Origin: Megachile rotundata
Taxonomy: Eukaryota > Arthropoda > Insecta > Hymenoptera > Megachilidae
Assembly (NCBI RefSeq): GCF_050947335.1
Contig: NC_134993.1
Coordinates: 5,580,001-5,644,000, forward strand
DNA: 64,000 nt
Direction: 5' to 3'
A program made the position numbers and the translations under genes. This document shows, piece after piece, positions 1 through 15,250 of the stretch (position 1 is its first letter; each line of letters begins with the position of its first letter). Under the pieces are notes generated by a model, which had not been told where the DNA came from, made no database searches, and saw only the letters and a list, made by a program, of their open reading frames with translations.

Positions 1-1373
1 GATCAATCAATCACAATCACACAATCACAAAAACACAGTCGCGATCACACGATTACGATCACACGATCACGATCACACGATCACGATCACACGATCACGA
101 TCACACAATCACAATCACACAATCAAGGCCACACAATGACGATCACACAATCACCATCACACAATCTCGACCACACAATCACGATCACACAATCACGATC
201 ACACAATCACGTTCACAGAATCACAAGCACACAGTCGCGATCACTCGATCACGATCACACAATCACGATCACACAGTCACGATCACACAATCACAATCGC
301 ACAATCACAATCACACAATCACGATCACACAATCACGATCACTCAATCACAATCACACAATCACAATCACACAATAACGACCACACAGTCACGATCACAC
401 AATCACAATCATACAATCTCAATCACACAATCACAATAACACAATCAGACAATCACACAGTCACACAATCACGATCACACAATCACAATAACACAATCAG
501 ACAATCACACAGTCACACAATCACGATCACACAATCACGTTCACACAATCACAAGCACACAGTCGCGATCACTCGATCACGATAACACAATCACGATAAC
601 ACAGTCACGATCACACAATCACAATAACACAATCAGACAATCACACAGTCACACAATCACGATCACACAATCACGATCACACAGTCACGATCACACAATC
701 ACAATCGCACAATCACAATCACACAATCACGATCACACAATCACGATCACTCAATCACAATCACACAATCACAATCACACAATCACGACCACACAGTCAC
801 GATCACACAATCACAATCATACAATCACAATCACACAATCACAATAACACAATCAGACAATCACACAGTCACACAATCACGATCACACAATCACAATAAC
901 ACAATCAGACAATCACACAGTCACACAATCACGAGCACACAATCACGATCACACAATCACGATCACACAATCACAATCACACAATCACAATCACACAATC
1001 ACGATCACACAATCACGATCACTCAATCACAATCACACAATCACAAAAACACAGCCGCGATCACACGATCACGATCACACGATCACGATCACACAATCAC
1101 GATCACACAATCACAATCACACAATCACAATCACACAATCACAATCACACAATCACAATCACACAATCACAATCACACAATCACAATCACACAATCACAA
1201 TCACACAATCACAATCACACAATCACAATCCCACAATCACAATCCCACAATCATAATCCCACAATCACAATCACACAACCACAATCACACAATCACACAG
1301 TCACAATCCCACAATCACGATCACACAATCACGATCACACAATCACAATCACACAATCACAATCACACAATCA
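1..1373 (+). repeat. Mixed higher-order block, sister of 7551-8909
   Basis: This stretch matches 7551-8909 at a constant offset of 7,550, dropping to 7,536 after the N-run near 1109-1228, which is one 14-bp unit longer here. It holds the CTCGACC marker after the ATG at 136, several AATAACACAATCAGAC marks, a short GATC stretch, an N-run and three CCC units including the rare TCATAATCCC at 1251. The match ends at 1373/8909, where this copy goes on to AATATCAC and the other to AAAACCAC. The window begins inside the block. Confidence 0.9.
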
Positions 1374-2478
1374 CAATATCACAATCGCAATCACACAATC
1401 GCAATAACACAATCAGACAATCACACAATCACACAATCACACAATCACGATCACACAATCATGATCACACAGTCACGAACACACAATCACGATCACACAA
1501 TCACGATCACACAATCACGATCACACAATCAGCATCACACAATCACAATCACACAATCAAGGTCACACAATGACGATCGCACAATCACCATCACACAATC
1601 ACGACCACTCAATCACGATCACACAATCACGATCACACAATCACGATCACACAATCACGTTCACACAATCACAAACACGCCGTCGCGATCACACGATCAC
1701 GATCACACAATCACGATCACATAGTCACGATCACACAATTACGATCACACAGTCACAATCACACAATCACAATCACACAATCACGATCACACAATCACAA
1801 TCACACAATCACAATCACACAATCACAATCACACAATCACAATCACACAATCACAATCACACAATCACAATCACACAATCACAATCACACAACCACAATC
1901 ACACAATCACAATCCCACAATCACGATCACACAATCACAGTCACACAATCACAATCACAATCACGATCACACAGTCACGATCACACAATCAGAGTCACAC
2001 AATCACAATCACACAACCACAATCACACAATCATACAGTCACAATCCCACAATCACGATCACACAATCACGACCACACAGTCACGATCACACAATCACAA
2101 TCACACAATCACAATCACACAATCACAATCACACAATCACAATCACACAATCACAATAACACAATCAGACAATCACACAGTCACACTATCACGATCACAC
2201 AATCACGATCACACAATCACGATCACACAATCGCGATCACACAATCACGATCACACAATCACGATCACACAATCACAATCACACAATCACAATCACACTA
2301 TCAAAACCACACAATCACAATCACACAATCAAGGTCACACAATGACGATCACACAATCACCATCACACAATCACGATCACACAATCACGATCACTCAATC
2401 ACAATCACACAATCACAAACACACAGTCGCGATCACACGATCACGATCACACGATCACGATCACACAATCACAATCAC
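1374..2478 (+). repeat. Mixed units with octamer slip mark and B block copy 1
   Basis: The stretch opens with AATATCACAATCGC, then an AATAACACAATCAGAC mark followed by consecutive octamers near 1405-1450, then a CAATCATGATC word. The B block follows: marker ATG at 1570 and the rare word CACGCCGTCGCG near 1677. The same block recurs 2,206 bp downstream (3776), and at 29432 and 34797. An N-run of about seven units lies near 1793-1890. Nothing other than repeat units is present. Confidence 0.85.
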
Positions 2479-3190
2479 ACAAGCAACGCCACACAATGAC
2501 GATCACACAATCACCATCACACAATCTCGACCACACAATCACGATCACACAATCACCATCACACAATCACGATCACACAATCACAATCAGACAATCACGA
2601 TCACACAATCACGATCACACAACTACAACCACACAATCACAATCACACAATCACAATCACACAATCAAAACCACACAATCACAATCACACAATCAAGGTC
2701 ACACAATGACGATCACACAATCACCATCACACAATCACGATCACACAATCACAATCACACAATCACGATCACACAATCACGATCACTCAATCACAATCAC
2801 ACAATCACGTTCACACAATCACAAACACACAGTCGCGATCACACCATCACGATCACACAATCACGATCACACAGTCACGATCACACAATTACGATCACAC
2901 AGTCACGACCACATAATCAGAGTCATACAATCACAATCACACAACCACAATCACACAATCACACAGTCACAATCCCACAATCACGATCACACAATCACGA
3001 CCACACAGTCACGATCACACAATCACAATCACACAATCACAATCACACAATCACAATAACACAGTCGCGATCACACGATAACGATCACACGATCACGATC
3101 ACACAGTCACGATCACACAATCAAGATCACACAATCACGACCACTCAATCACGATCACACAATCACAAACACAGAGTTGCGATCACACAA
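2479..3190 (+). repeat. R block, copy 1
   Basis: The block begins at the rare word ACAAGCAACGCC and carries the CTCGACC marker after the ATG at 2496, then AATCAGAC, AATCAAAACC and an AGAGTCATAC variant. Matching blocks begin at 18295 (offset 15,816) and 43477 (offset 25,182 from that one). Between its two ATG marks this copy is one 14-bp unit longer (210 versus 196 bp). Its second half (2661-3190) is also present at 8903-9430, including the AGAGTCATAC variant. It ends at GAGTTGCG (3174), after which this copy diverges from the S modules. Confidence 0.87.
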
Positions 3191-4921
3191 TCACGATCAC
3201 ACAATCACAATCACACAATCACAATCACACAATCACGATCACACAATCACGATCACTCAATCACAATCACACAATCACAAAAACACAGCCGCGATCACAC
3301 GATCACGATCACACGATCACGATCACACAATCACGATCACACAATCACAATCACACAATCACAATCACACAATCACAATCACACAATCACAATCACACAA
3401 TCACAATCCCACAATCACAATCCCACAATCACAATCCCACAATCACAATCACACAACCACAATCACACAATCACACAGTCACAATCCCACAATCACGATC
3501 ACACAATCACGATCACACAATCACAATCACACAATCACAATCACACAATCACAATCACACAATCACAATATCACAATCGCAATCACACAATCGCAATAAC
3601 ACAATCAGACAATCACACAATCACACAATCACACAATCACGATCACACAATCATGATCACACAGTCACGATCACACAATCACGATCACACAATCACGATC
3701 ACACAATCACGATCACACAATCACGATCACACAATCAGCATCACACAATCACAATCACACAATCAAGGTCACACAATGACGATCGCACAATCACCATCAC
3801 ACAATCACGACCACTCAATCACGATCACACAATCACGATCACACAATCACGATCACACAATCACGTTCACACAATCACAAACACGCCGTCGCGATCACAC
3901 GATCACGATCACACAATCACGATCACATAGTCACGATCACACAATTACGATCACACAGTCACAATCACACAATCACAATCACACAATCACGATCACACAA
4001 TCACAATCACACAATCACAATCACACAATCACAATCACACAATCACAATCACACAATCACAATCACACAATCACAATCACACAATCACAATCCCACAATC
4101 ACAATCACACAACCACAATCACACAATCACACAGTCACAATCCCACAATCACGATCACACAATCACGATCACACAATCACGATCACACAATCACAATCAC
4201 ACAATCACAATCACACAATCACAATCACACAATCACAATATCACAATCGCAATCACACAATCACAATAACACAATCAGACAATCACACAATCACACAATC
4301 ACACAATCACGATCACACAATCATGATCACACAATCACGATCACACAATCACGATCACACAATCACGATCACACAATCACGATCACACAATCACCATCAC
4401 ACAATCACCATCACACAATCACAATCACACAATCAAGGTCACACAATGACGATCGCACAATCACCATCACACAATCACGACCACTCAATCACGATCACAC
4501 AATCACCATCACACAATCACGATCACACAATCACAATCACACAATCAGGATCGCACAATCACGATCACTCAATCACAATCACACTATCACGTTCACACAA
4601 TCACAAACACACAGTCGCGATCACACCATCACGATCACACAATCACGATCACACAGTCACGATCACACAATTACGATCACACAGTCACGACCACATAATC
4701 AGAGTCACACAATCACAATCACACAACCACAATCACACAATCACACAGTCACAATCCCACAATCACGATCACACAATCACGACCACACAGTCACGATCAC
4801 ACAATCACAATCACACAATCACAATCACACAATCACAATCACACAATCACAATCACACAATCACAATAACACAATCACGATCACACAATCACAATCACAC
4901 AATCACAATCACACAATCACA
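3191..4921 (+). repeat. Mixed units with B block copy 2 and related third copy
   Basis: This contains short GATC stretches, an N-run and CCC units near 3345-3440, an octamer slip mark near 3600-3640, B block copy 2 (marker ATG 3776, CACGCCGTCGCG at 3881), and a second slip mark with a further B-like marker near 4446. The last part resembles the R block (AGAGTCACAC, ACCACATAATC) at 4560-4870. No gene or unique sequence is present. Confidence 0.82.
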
Positions 4922-6327
4922 ATCACACAATCACAATCACACAATCACAATCACACAATCACAATCACACAACCACAATCACACAATCACAATCACACAA
5001 TCACAATCCCACAATCACGATCACACTATCACGATCACACAATCACGATCACACAATCACGATCACACAATCGCGATCACACAATCACGATCACATAATC
5101 ACGATCACACAATCACAATCACACAATCACAATCACACAATCAAAACCACACAATCACAATCACACAATCAAGGTCACACAATGACGATCACACAATCAC
5201 CATCACACAATCACGACCACACAATCACGATCACTCAATCACAATCACACAATCACAACCCCACAATCACAATCACACAACCACAATCACACAATCACAC
5301 AGTCACAATCCCACAATCACGATCACACAATCACGATCACACAATCACGATCACACAATCACAATCACACAATCACGATCACACAATCACGATCACACAA
5401 TCACAATCACACAATCACCATCACACAATCACAATCACACAATCAAGGTCACACAATGACGATCACACAATCACCATCACACAATCACGACCACTCAATC
5501 ACGATCACACAATCACGATCACACAATCACGATCACACAATCACGTTCACGCAATCACAAACACACAGTCGCGATCACACCATCACGATCACACAATCAC
5601 GTTCACACAGTCACGATCACACAATTACGATCACACAGTCACGATCACACAATCACGATCACACAATCACAATCACACAATCACAATCACACAATCACAA
5701 TCACACAATCAAAATCACACAATCACAATCACACAATCACACTGTCACAATCCCACAGTCACGATCACACAATCAGAGTCACACAATCACAATCACACAA
5801 CCACAATCACACAATCACACAGTCACAATCCCACAATCACGATCACACAATCACGATCACACAGTCACGATCACACAATCATGATCACACAATCACGATC
5901 ACACAATCACGATCACACAATCACGACCACACAGTCACGATCACACAATCACAATCATACAATCACAATCACACAATTACAATAACACAATCAGACAATC
6001 GCACAGTCACACAATCACGATCACACAATCACGATGACACAATCACGATCACACAATCACGATCAAACAATCACGATCACACAATCACGATCACACAATC
6101 ACAATCACACAATCACAATCACACAATCACGATCACACAATCACGATCAATCAATCACAATCACACAATCACAAAAACACAGTCGCGATCACACGATTAC
6201 GATCACACGATCACGATCACACGATCACGATCACACGATCACGATCACACAATCACAATCACACAATCAAGGCCACACAATGACGATCACACAATCACCA
6301 TCACACAATCTCGACCACACAATCACG
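4922..6327 (+). repeat. 1,406-bp tandem duplication, copy 1
   Basis: Rare words recur exactly 1,406 bp downstream: ACTATCACG 5025/6431, TCGCGATC 5071/6477, ATG marks 5182/6588 and 5456/6862, and CACGATGACAC near 6031/7437. I noticed only two base differences: C at 5217 versus T at 6623, and G at 5551 versus A at 6957. The second is a CpG-to-CpA difference. The high identity suggests a recent duplication, if the assembly is right. Confidence 0.92.
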
Positions 6328-7733
6328 ATCACACAATCACAATCACACAATCACAATCACACAATCACAATCACACAACCACAATCACACAATCACAATC
6401 ACACAATCACAATCCCACAATCACGATCACACTATCACGATCACACAATCACGATCACACAATCACGATCACACAATCGCGATCACACAATCACGATCAC
6501 ATAATCACGATCACACAATCACAATCACACAATCACAATCACACAATCAAAACCACACAATCACAATCACACAATCAAGGTCACACAATGACGATCACAC
6601 AATCACCATCACACAATCACGATCACACAATCACGATCACTCAATCACAATCACACAATCACAACCCCACAATCACAATCACACAACCACAATCACACAA
6701 TCACACAGTCACAATCCCACAATCACGATCACACAATCACGATCACACAATCACGATCACACAATCACAATCACACAATCACGATCACACAATCACGATC
6801 ACACAATCACAATCACACAATCACCATCACACAATCACAATCACACAATCAAGGTCACACAATGACGATCACACAATCACCATCACACAATCACGACCAC
6901 TCAATCACGATCACACAATCACGATCACACAATCACGATCACACAATCACGTTCACACAATCACAAACACACAGTCGCGATCACACCATCACGATCACAC
7001 AATCACGTTCACACAGTCACGATCACACAATTACGATCACACAGTCACGATCACACAATCACGATCACACAATCACAATCACACAATCACAATCACACAA
7101 TCACAATCACACAATCAAAATCACACAATCACAATCACACAATCACACTGTCACAATCCCACAGTCACGATCACACAATCAGAGTCACACAATCACAATC
7201 ACACAACCACAATCACACAATCACACAGTCACAATCCCACAATCACGATCACACAATCACGATCACACAGTCACGATCACACAATCATGATCACACAATC
7301 ACGATCACACAATCACGATCACACAATCACGACCACACAGTCACGATCACACAATCACAATCATACAATCACAATCACACAATTACAATAACACAATCAG
7401 ACAATCGCACAGTCACACAATCACGATCACACAATCACGATGACACAATCACGATCACACAATCACGATCAAACAATCACGATCACACAATCACGATCAC
7501 ACAATCACAATCACACAATCACAATCACACAATCACGATCACACAATCACGATCAATCAATCACAATCACACAATCACAAAAACACAGTCGCGATCACAC
7601 GATTACGATCACACGATCACGATCACACGATCACGATCACACGATCACGATCACACAATCACAATCACACAATCAAGGCCACACAATGACGATCACACAA
7701 TCACCATCACACAATCTCGACCACACAATCACG
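6328..7733 (+). repeat. 1,406-bp tandem duplication, copy 2
   Basis: This directly abuts copy 1 in the same orientation. It ends with the GACCACTC, AAAAACACAGTCGCG and CTCGACC markers. After these, copy 1 had run into N units (at 6328), whereas this copy continues into the block that also opens the window (GTTCACAGAATC). The 3' end therefore overlaps the start of the copy at 7551-8909. Confidence 0.92.
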
Positions 7734-8909
7734 ATCACACAATCACGATCACACAATCACGTTCACAGAATCACAAGCACACAGTCGCGATCACTCGATC
7801 ACGATCACACAATCACGATCACACAGTCACGATCACACAATCACAATCGCACAATCACAATCACACAATCACGATCACACAATCACGATCACTCAATCAC
7901 AATCACACAATCACAATCACACAATAACGACCACACAGTCACGATCACACAATCACAATCATACAATCTCAATCACACAATCACAATAACACAATCAGAC
8001 AATCACACAGTCACACAATCACGATCACACAATCACAATAACACAATCAGACAATCACACAGTCACACAATCACGATCACACAATCACGTTCACACAATC
8101 ACAAGCACACAGTCGCGATCACTCGATCACGATAACACAATCACGATAACACAGTCACGATCACACAATCACAATAACACAATCAGACAATCACACAGTC
8201 ACACAATCACGATCACACAATCACGATCACACAGTCACGATCACACAATCACAATCGCACAATCACAATCACACAATCACGATCACACAATCACGATCAC
8301 TCAATCACAATCACACAATCACAATCACACAATCACGACCACACAGTCACGATCACACAATCACAATCATACAATCACAATCACACAATCACAATAACAC
8401 AATCAGACAATCACACAGTCACACAATCACGATCACACAATCACAATAACACAATCAGACAATCACACAGTCACACAATCACGAGCACACAATCACGATC
8501 ACACAATCACGATCACACAATCACAATCACACAATCACAATCACACAATCACGATCACACAATCACGATCACTCAATCACAATCACACAATCACAAAAAC
8601 ACAGCCGCGATCACACGATCACGATCACACGATCACGATCACACAATCACGATCACACAATCACAATCACACAATCACAATCACACAATCACAATCACAC
8701 AATCACAATCACACAATCACAATCACACAATCACAATCACACAATCACAATCACACAATCACAATCCCACAATCACAATCCCACAATCATAATCCCACAA
8801 TCACAATCACACAACCACAATCACACAATCACACAGTCACAATCCCACAATCACGATCACACAATCACGATCACACAATCACAATCACACAATCACAATC
8901 ACACAATCA
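7551..8909 (+). repeat. Second copy of the window-start block
   Basis: Base 1 of the window corresponds to base 7551 (GATCAATCAATCAC in both). The match runs 1.36 kb with one 14-bp unit missing from the N-run near 8660-8760. The private words GTTCACAGAATC, AATCATACAATCTC and TCATAATCCC are shared, so this is a true segmental copy and not chance similarity of the basic unit. Confidence 0.92.
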
Positions 8910-9430
8910 AAACCACACAATCACAATCACACAATCAAGGTCACACAATGACGATCACACAATCACCATCACACAATCACGATCACACAATCACAATCAC
9001 ACAATCACGATCACACAATCACGATCACTCAATCACAATCACACAATCACGTTCACACAATCACAAACACACAGTCGCGATCACACCATCACGATCACAC
9101 AATCACGATCACACAGTCACGATCACACAATTACGATCACACAGTCACGACCACATAATCAGAGTCATACAATCACAATCACACAACCACAATCACACAA
9201 TCACACAGTCACAATCCCACAATCACGATCACACAATCACGACCACACAGTCACGATCACACAATCACAATCACACAATCACAATCACACAATCACAATA
9301 ACACAGTCGCGATCACACGATAACGATCACACGATCACGATCACACAGTCACGATCACACAATCAAGATCACACAATCACGACCACTCAATCACGATCAC
9401 ACAATCACAAACACAGAGTTGCGATCACAC
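8910..9430 (+). repeat. Copy of 2660-3190 fused to the preceding block
   Basis: The offset switches from 7,536 to 6,242 at this point. From AATCAAAACC (8905) to GAGTTGCG (9416) the sequence follows 2663-3174, including the rare AGAGTCATAC. Relative to the first copy, the interval 1374-2659 is absent. This is a clean junction, consistent with unequal recombination or a deletion between similar units. Confidence 0.85.
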
Positions 9431-10208
9431 GATCACGATCACACAATCACGATCACACAGTCACGATCACACAATCACGATCGCACAGTCACGATCACAC
9501 AATCAGAGTCACACAATCACAATCACACAACCACAATCACACAATCACACAGTCACAATCCCACAATCACGATCACACAATCACGACCACACAGTCACGA
9601 TCACACAATCACAATCATACAATCACAATCACACAATTACAATAACACAATCAGACAATCACACAGTCACACAATCACGATCACACAATCACGATCACAC
9701 AATCACGATCACACAATCACGATCAAACAATCACGATCACACAATCACGATCACACAATCACAATCACACAATCACAATCACACAATCACGATCACACAA
9801 TCACGATCAATCAATCACAATCACACAATCACAAAAACACAGTCGCGATCACACGATTACGATCACACGATCACGATCACACGATCACGATCACACGATC
9901 ACGATCACACAATCACAATCACACAATCAAGGCCACACAATGACGATCACACAATCACCATCACACAATCTCGACCACACAATCACGATCACACAATCAC
10001 GATCACACAATCACGTTCACACAATCACAAGCACACAGTCGCGATCACTCGATCACGATCACACAATCACGATCACACAGTCACGATCACACAATCACAA
10101 TCGCACAATCACAATCACACAATCACGATCACACAATCACGATCACTCAATCACAATCACACAATCACAATCACACAATAACGACCACACAGTCACGATC
10201 ACACAATC
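9416..10208 (+). repeat. S module copy 1, 3'-truncated
   Basis: It starts at GAGTTGCG and reaches the AAGGCCACACAATGACG mark with its ATG at 9940, exactly 524 bp after the start. That spacing is conserved in all six S modules of the window. The copy departs from the others near 10208, where CAATCACAGTCACAC replaces CAATCATACAATC, so the distal part of the module is missing. Confidence 0.87.
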
Positions 10209-11099
10209 ACAGTCACACAATCACAATCACACAATCACGATCACACAATCACAAAAACACAGCCGCGATCACACGATCACGATCACACGATCACGATCAC
10301 ACGATCACGATCACACAATCACGATCACACAATCACAATCACACAATCACAATCACACAATCACAATCACACAATCACAATCACACAATCACAATCACAC
10401 AATCATACAGTCACAATCCCACAATCACGATCACACAATCACGACCACACAGTCACGATCACACAATCGCGATCACACAATCACGATCACACAATCACGA
10501 TCACACAATCACAATCACACAATCACAATCACACAATCAAAACCACACAATCACAGTCACACAATCAAGGTCCCACAATGACGATCACACAATCACCATC
10601 ACACAATAACGATCACACAATCACAATCACACAATCACGATCACACAATCACGATCACTCAATCACAATCACACAATCACAAACACACAGTCGCGATCAC
10701 ACGATCACGATCACACGATCACGATCACACAATCACAATCACACAATCAACGCCACACAATGACGATCACACAATCACCATCACACAATCTCGACCACAC
10801 AATCACGATCACACAATCACGATCACACAATCACGTTCACACAATCACAAACACACAGTCGCGATCACACGATCACGATCACACAATCACCATCACACAG
10901 TCACGATCACACAATCACAATCGCACAATCACAATCACACAATCACGATCACACAATCACGATCACTCAATCACAATCACACAATCACAATCACACAATC
11001 ACGACCACACAGTCACGATCACACAATCACAATCACACAATCACAATCACACAATCACAATCACACAATCAAAACCACACAATCACAATCACACAATCC
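10209..11099 (+). repeat. Mixed units with CTCGACC block
   Basis: This holds AAAAACACAGCCGCG, a short GATC stretch, an N-run, AATCATACAGTC, then ATG marks at 10578 and 10760. The second ATG belongs to a CTCGACC block like those at 20548, 39482 and 41480. A CCAGGTCAC mark ends the stretch. No coding or unique sequence is visible. Confidence 0.8.
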
Positions 11100-11881
11100 A
11101 GGTCACACAATGACGATTACACAATCACGATAACACAATCACGATCACACAATCACGTTCACACAATCACAAACACACAGTCCCGACCTCTCGATCACGA
11201 TCACACAGTCACGATCACACAGTCACGATCACACAATCACAATCACACAATCACAATATTACAATCGCAATCACGCAATCACAATCACACAATCACAATC
11301 ACACAATCACAATCACACAATCACAATCACACAATCACAATCACACAATCACAATCACACAATCACAATCACACAATCACAATCACACAATCACAATCAC
11401 ACAATCACAATCACACAATCACAATCACACAATCACAATCACACAATCACAATCACACAATCACAATCCCACAATCACGATCACACAATCACAATCACAC
11501 AATCACAATCACAATCACGATCACACAGTCACGATCACACAATCAGAGTCACACAATCACAATCACACAACCACAATCACACAATCATACAGTCACAATC
11601 CCACAATCACGATCACACAATCACGACCACACAGTCACGATCACACAATCACAATCACACAATCACAATTACACAATCACAACCACACAATCACAATAAC
11701 ACAATCAGACAATCACACAGTCACACAATCACGATCACACAATCACGATCACACAATCACGATCACACAATCGCGATCACACAATCACGATCACACAATC
11801 ACGATCACACAATCACAATCACACAATCACAATCACACAATCAAAACCACACAATCACAGTCACACAATCAAGGTCACACA
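11100..11881 (+). repeat. Q block copy 1
   Basis: The markers are CAATGACGATTAC (ATG 11110), GATAACAC and CCCGACCTCTCG, then AATATTACAATCGC, an N-run, CCC, AGAGTCACAC and AATCATACAGTC. The same order occurs from 22613, where the CCTCTCG word is also shared, and from 62454 with CCACTCG. The block ends at an ATG mark followed by ACGCAATC (11882), which also recurs in the same place at 23342 and 63492. Confidence 0.85.
11276..11465 (+). repeat. N-run, about 13.5 units
   Basis: A homogeneous AATCACAATCACAC run, 190 bp. It is flanked on the left by AATATTACAATCGC and on the right by AATCCCAC, like the equivalent runs at 22771, 50609, 56986 and 62611. Confidence 0.9.
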
Positions 11882-12003
11882 ATGACGATCACGCAATCAC
11901 CATCACACAATAACGATCACACAATCACAATCACACAATCACGATCACACAATCACGATCACTCAATCACAATCACACAATCACAAAAACACAGTCGCGA
12001 TCA

Positions 12004-12130
12004 CACGATCACGATCACACGACCACGATCACACGATCACGATCACACGATCACGATCACACGATCACGATCACACGATCACGATCACACGATCACGATC
12101 ACACGATCACGATCACACGATCACGATCAC
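12004..12130 (+). repeat. D-run, about 9 units
   Basis: Consecutive GATCACGATCACAC units with one GACC variant near the start. They directly follow the AAAAACACAGTCGCG anchor that precedes nearly all D-runs in the window. Confidence 0.9.
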
Positions 12131-12150
12131 ACAATCACGATCACACAATC

Positions 12151-12312
12151 ACGATCACACAATCACAATCACACAATCACAATCACACAATCACAATCAC
12201 ACAATCACAATCACACAATCACAATCACACAATCACAATCACACAATCACAATCACACAATCACAATCACACAATCACAATCACACAATCACAATCACAC
12301 AATCACAATCAC
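12151..12312 (+). repeat. N-run, about 11.5 units
   Basis: Homogeneous AATC units follow two transitional GATC-containing units after the D-run. The run ends at ACAAACACAATC. CCC and ACAACC variants fill 12330-12480. Confidence 0.88.
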
Positions 12313-12614
12313 ACAAACACAATCACACAATCACAATCCCACAATCACAATCACACAACCACAATCACACAGTCACGATCCCACAATCACGATCACACAA
12401 TCACAATCACACAATCACAATCACACAATCACAATCACACAATCACAATCCCACAATCACAATCCCACAATCACACAGTCACGATCAAACAATCACGATC
12501 ACACAATCACGATCACACAATCACAATCACACAATCACAAACACACAATCACACTGTCACAATCCCACAATCACGATCACACAATCACGATCACACAATC
12601 ACAATCACACAATC

Positions 12615-12876
12615 ACGATCACACGATCACGATCACACGATCACGATCACACGATCACGATCACACGATCACGATCACACGATCACGATCACACGATCAC
12701 GATCACACGATCACGATCACACGATCACGATCACACGATCACGATCACACGATCACGATCACACGATCACGATCACACGATCACGATCACACGATCACGA
12801 TCACACGATCACGATCACACGATCACGATCACACGATCACGATCACACGATCACGATCACACGATCACGATCACAC
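12615..12876 (+). repeat. D-run, about 18.5 units, without the usual anchor
   Basis: A pure run of GATCACGATCACAC. Unlike the other long D-runs it is not preceded by AAAAACACAGTCGCG but by CACTGTCACAATCCC and ordinary mixed units, so this expansion started at another position of the higher-order unit. It ends directly in N units. Confidence 0.9.
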
Positions 12877-14161
12877 AATCACAATCACACAATCACAATC
12901 ACACAATCACAATCACACAATCACAATCACACAATCACAATATCACAATCGCAATCACACAATCGCAATAACACAATCAGACAATCACACAATCACACAA
13001 TCACACAATCACGATCACACAATCATGATCACACAATCACGAACACACAATCACGATCACACAATCACGATCACACAATCACGATCACACAATCACAAGC
13101 ACACAGTCGCGATCACTCGATCACGATCACACAATCACGATCACACAGTCACGATCACACAATCACAATCGCACAATCACAATCACACAATCACAATCAC
13201 ACAATCACAATCACACAATCACAATCACACAATCACAATCACACAATCACAATCACACAATCACAATCACACAATCACAATCCCACAATCACAATCCCAC
13301 AATCACAATCCCACAATCACAATCCCACAATCACAATCACACAACCACAATCACACAATCACACAGTCACAATCCCACAATCACGATCACACAATCACGA
13401 CCACACAGTCACGATCACACAATCACAATCACACAATCACAATCACACAATCACAATCACACAATCACAATCACACAATCACAATCACACAATCACAATC
13501 ACACAATCACAATAACACAATCAGACAATCACACAGTCACACTATCACGATCACACAATCACGATCACACAATCACGATCACACAATCACGATCACACAA
13601 TCTCAATCACACAATCACAATCACACAATCAAAACCACACAATCACGATCACACAATCACCATCACACAATCACGATCACACAATCACGATCACTCAATC
13701 ACAATCACACAATCACGTTCACACAATCACAAACACACAGTCGCGATCACACCATCACGATCACACAATCACGATCACACAGTCACGATCACACAATTAC
13801 GATCACACAGTCACGACCACATAATCAGAGTCACACAATCACAATCACACAACCACAATCACACAATCACACAGTCACAATCCCACAATCACGATCACAC
13901 AATCACGACCACACAGTCACGATCACACAATCACAATCACACAATCACAATCACACAATCACAATAACACAATCAGACAATCACACAGTCACACAATCAC
14001 GATCACACAATCACGATCACTCAATCACAATCACACAATCACAAACACACAGTCGCGATCACACGATAACGATCACACGATCACGATCACACAGTCACGA
14101 TCACACAATCAAGATCACACAATCACGACCACTCAATCACGATCACACAATCACAAACACA
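12877..14161 (+). repeat. Mixed units upstream of S module copy 2
   Basis: N units are followed by AATATCACAATCGC, an octamer slip mark near 12969-13015, CAATCATGATC (ATG 13025), an N-run and four CCC units near 13275-13330, then R-like sequence (ACCACATAATC, AGAGTCACAC). The first part matches the region from 17170 (ATG 13025 to 17279, offset 4,254). The last part matches 18560-19055 at offset 4,894. Confidence 0.83.
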
Positions 14162-15250
14162 GAGTTGCGATCACACGATCACGATCACACAATCACGATC
14201 ACACAGTCACGATCACACAATCACGATCGCACAGTCACGATCACACAATCAGAGTCACACAATCACAATCACACAACCACAATCACACAATCACACAGTC
14301 ACAATCCCACAATCACGATCACACAATCACGACCACACAGTCACGATCACACAATCACAATCATACAATCACAATCACACAATTACAATAACACAATCAG
14401 ACAATCACACAGTCACACAATCACGATCACACAATCACGATCACACAATCACGATCACACAATCACGATCAAACAATCACGATCACACAATCACGATCAC
14501 ACAATCACAATCACACAATCACAATCACACAATCACGATCACACAATCACGATCAATCAATCACAATCACACAATCACAAAAACACAGTCGCGATCACAC
14601 GATTACGATCACACGATCACGATCACACGATCACGATCACACGATCACGATCACACAATCACAATCACACAATCAAGGCCACACAATGACGATCACACAA
14701 TCACCATCACACAATCTCGACCACACAATCACGATCACACAATCACGATCACACAATCACGTTCACACAATCACAAGCACACAGTCGCGATCACTCGATC
14801 ACGATCACACAATCACGATCACACAGTCACGATCACACAATCACAATCGCACAATCACAATCACACAATCACGATCACACAATCACGATCACTCAATCAC
14901 AATCACACAATCACAATCACACAATAACGACCACACAGTCACGATCACACAATCACAATCATACAATCACAATCACACAATCACAATAACACAATCAGAC
15001 AATCACACAGTCACACAATCACGATCACACAATCACAATAACACAATCAGACAATCACACAGTCACACAATCACGATCACACAATCACGTTCACACAATC
15101 ACAAGCACACAGTCGCGATCACTCGATCACGATAACACAATCACGATAACACAGTCACGATCACACAATCACAATAACACAATCAGACAATCACACAGTC
15201 ACACAATCACGATCACACAATCACGATCACACAATCACGATCACACAATC
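14162..15250 (+). repeat. S module copy 2
   Basis: The module runs from GAGTTGCG (14162) through the CTCGACC mark (ATG 14686, +524), GTTCACACAATCACAAGC and CACTCGATCACGATAACAC to CACTATCAC, where it leaves the other copies. It lies 4,746 bp after S copy 1 and 4,894 bp before S copy 3. Confidence 0.9.

Noticed and set aside
136..585. A 149-codon frame found with nearly the same sequence at 7686, 14686, 19580, 38366, 47583 and 52185, as if a conserved gene family
   Set aside because: The conservation covers both the frame and its flanks equally, as expected from copying of the S module. There is no sign of selection on the reading frame.
12615..12876. CRISPR-like array (regular short repeats)
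   Set aside because: Units are 14 bp with no spacers; repeats and intervals are identical, and no cas genes are present.
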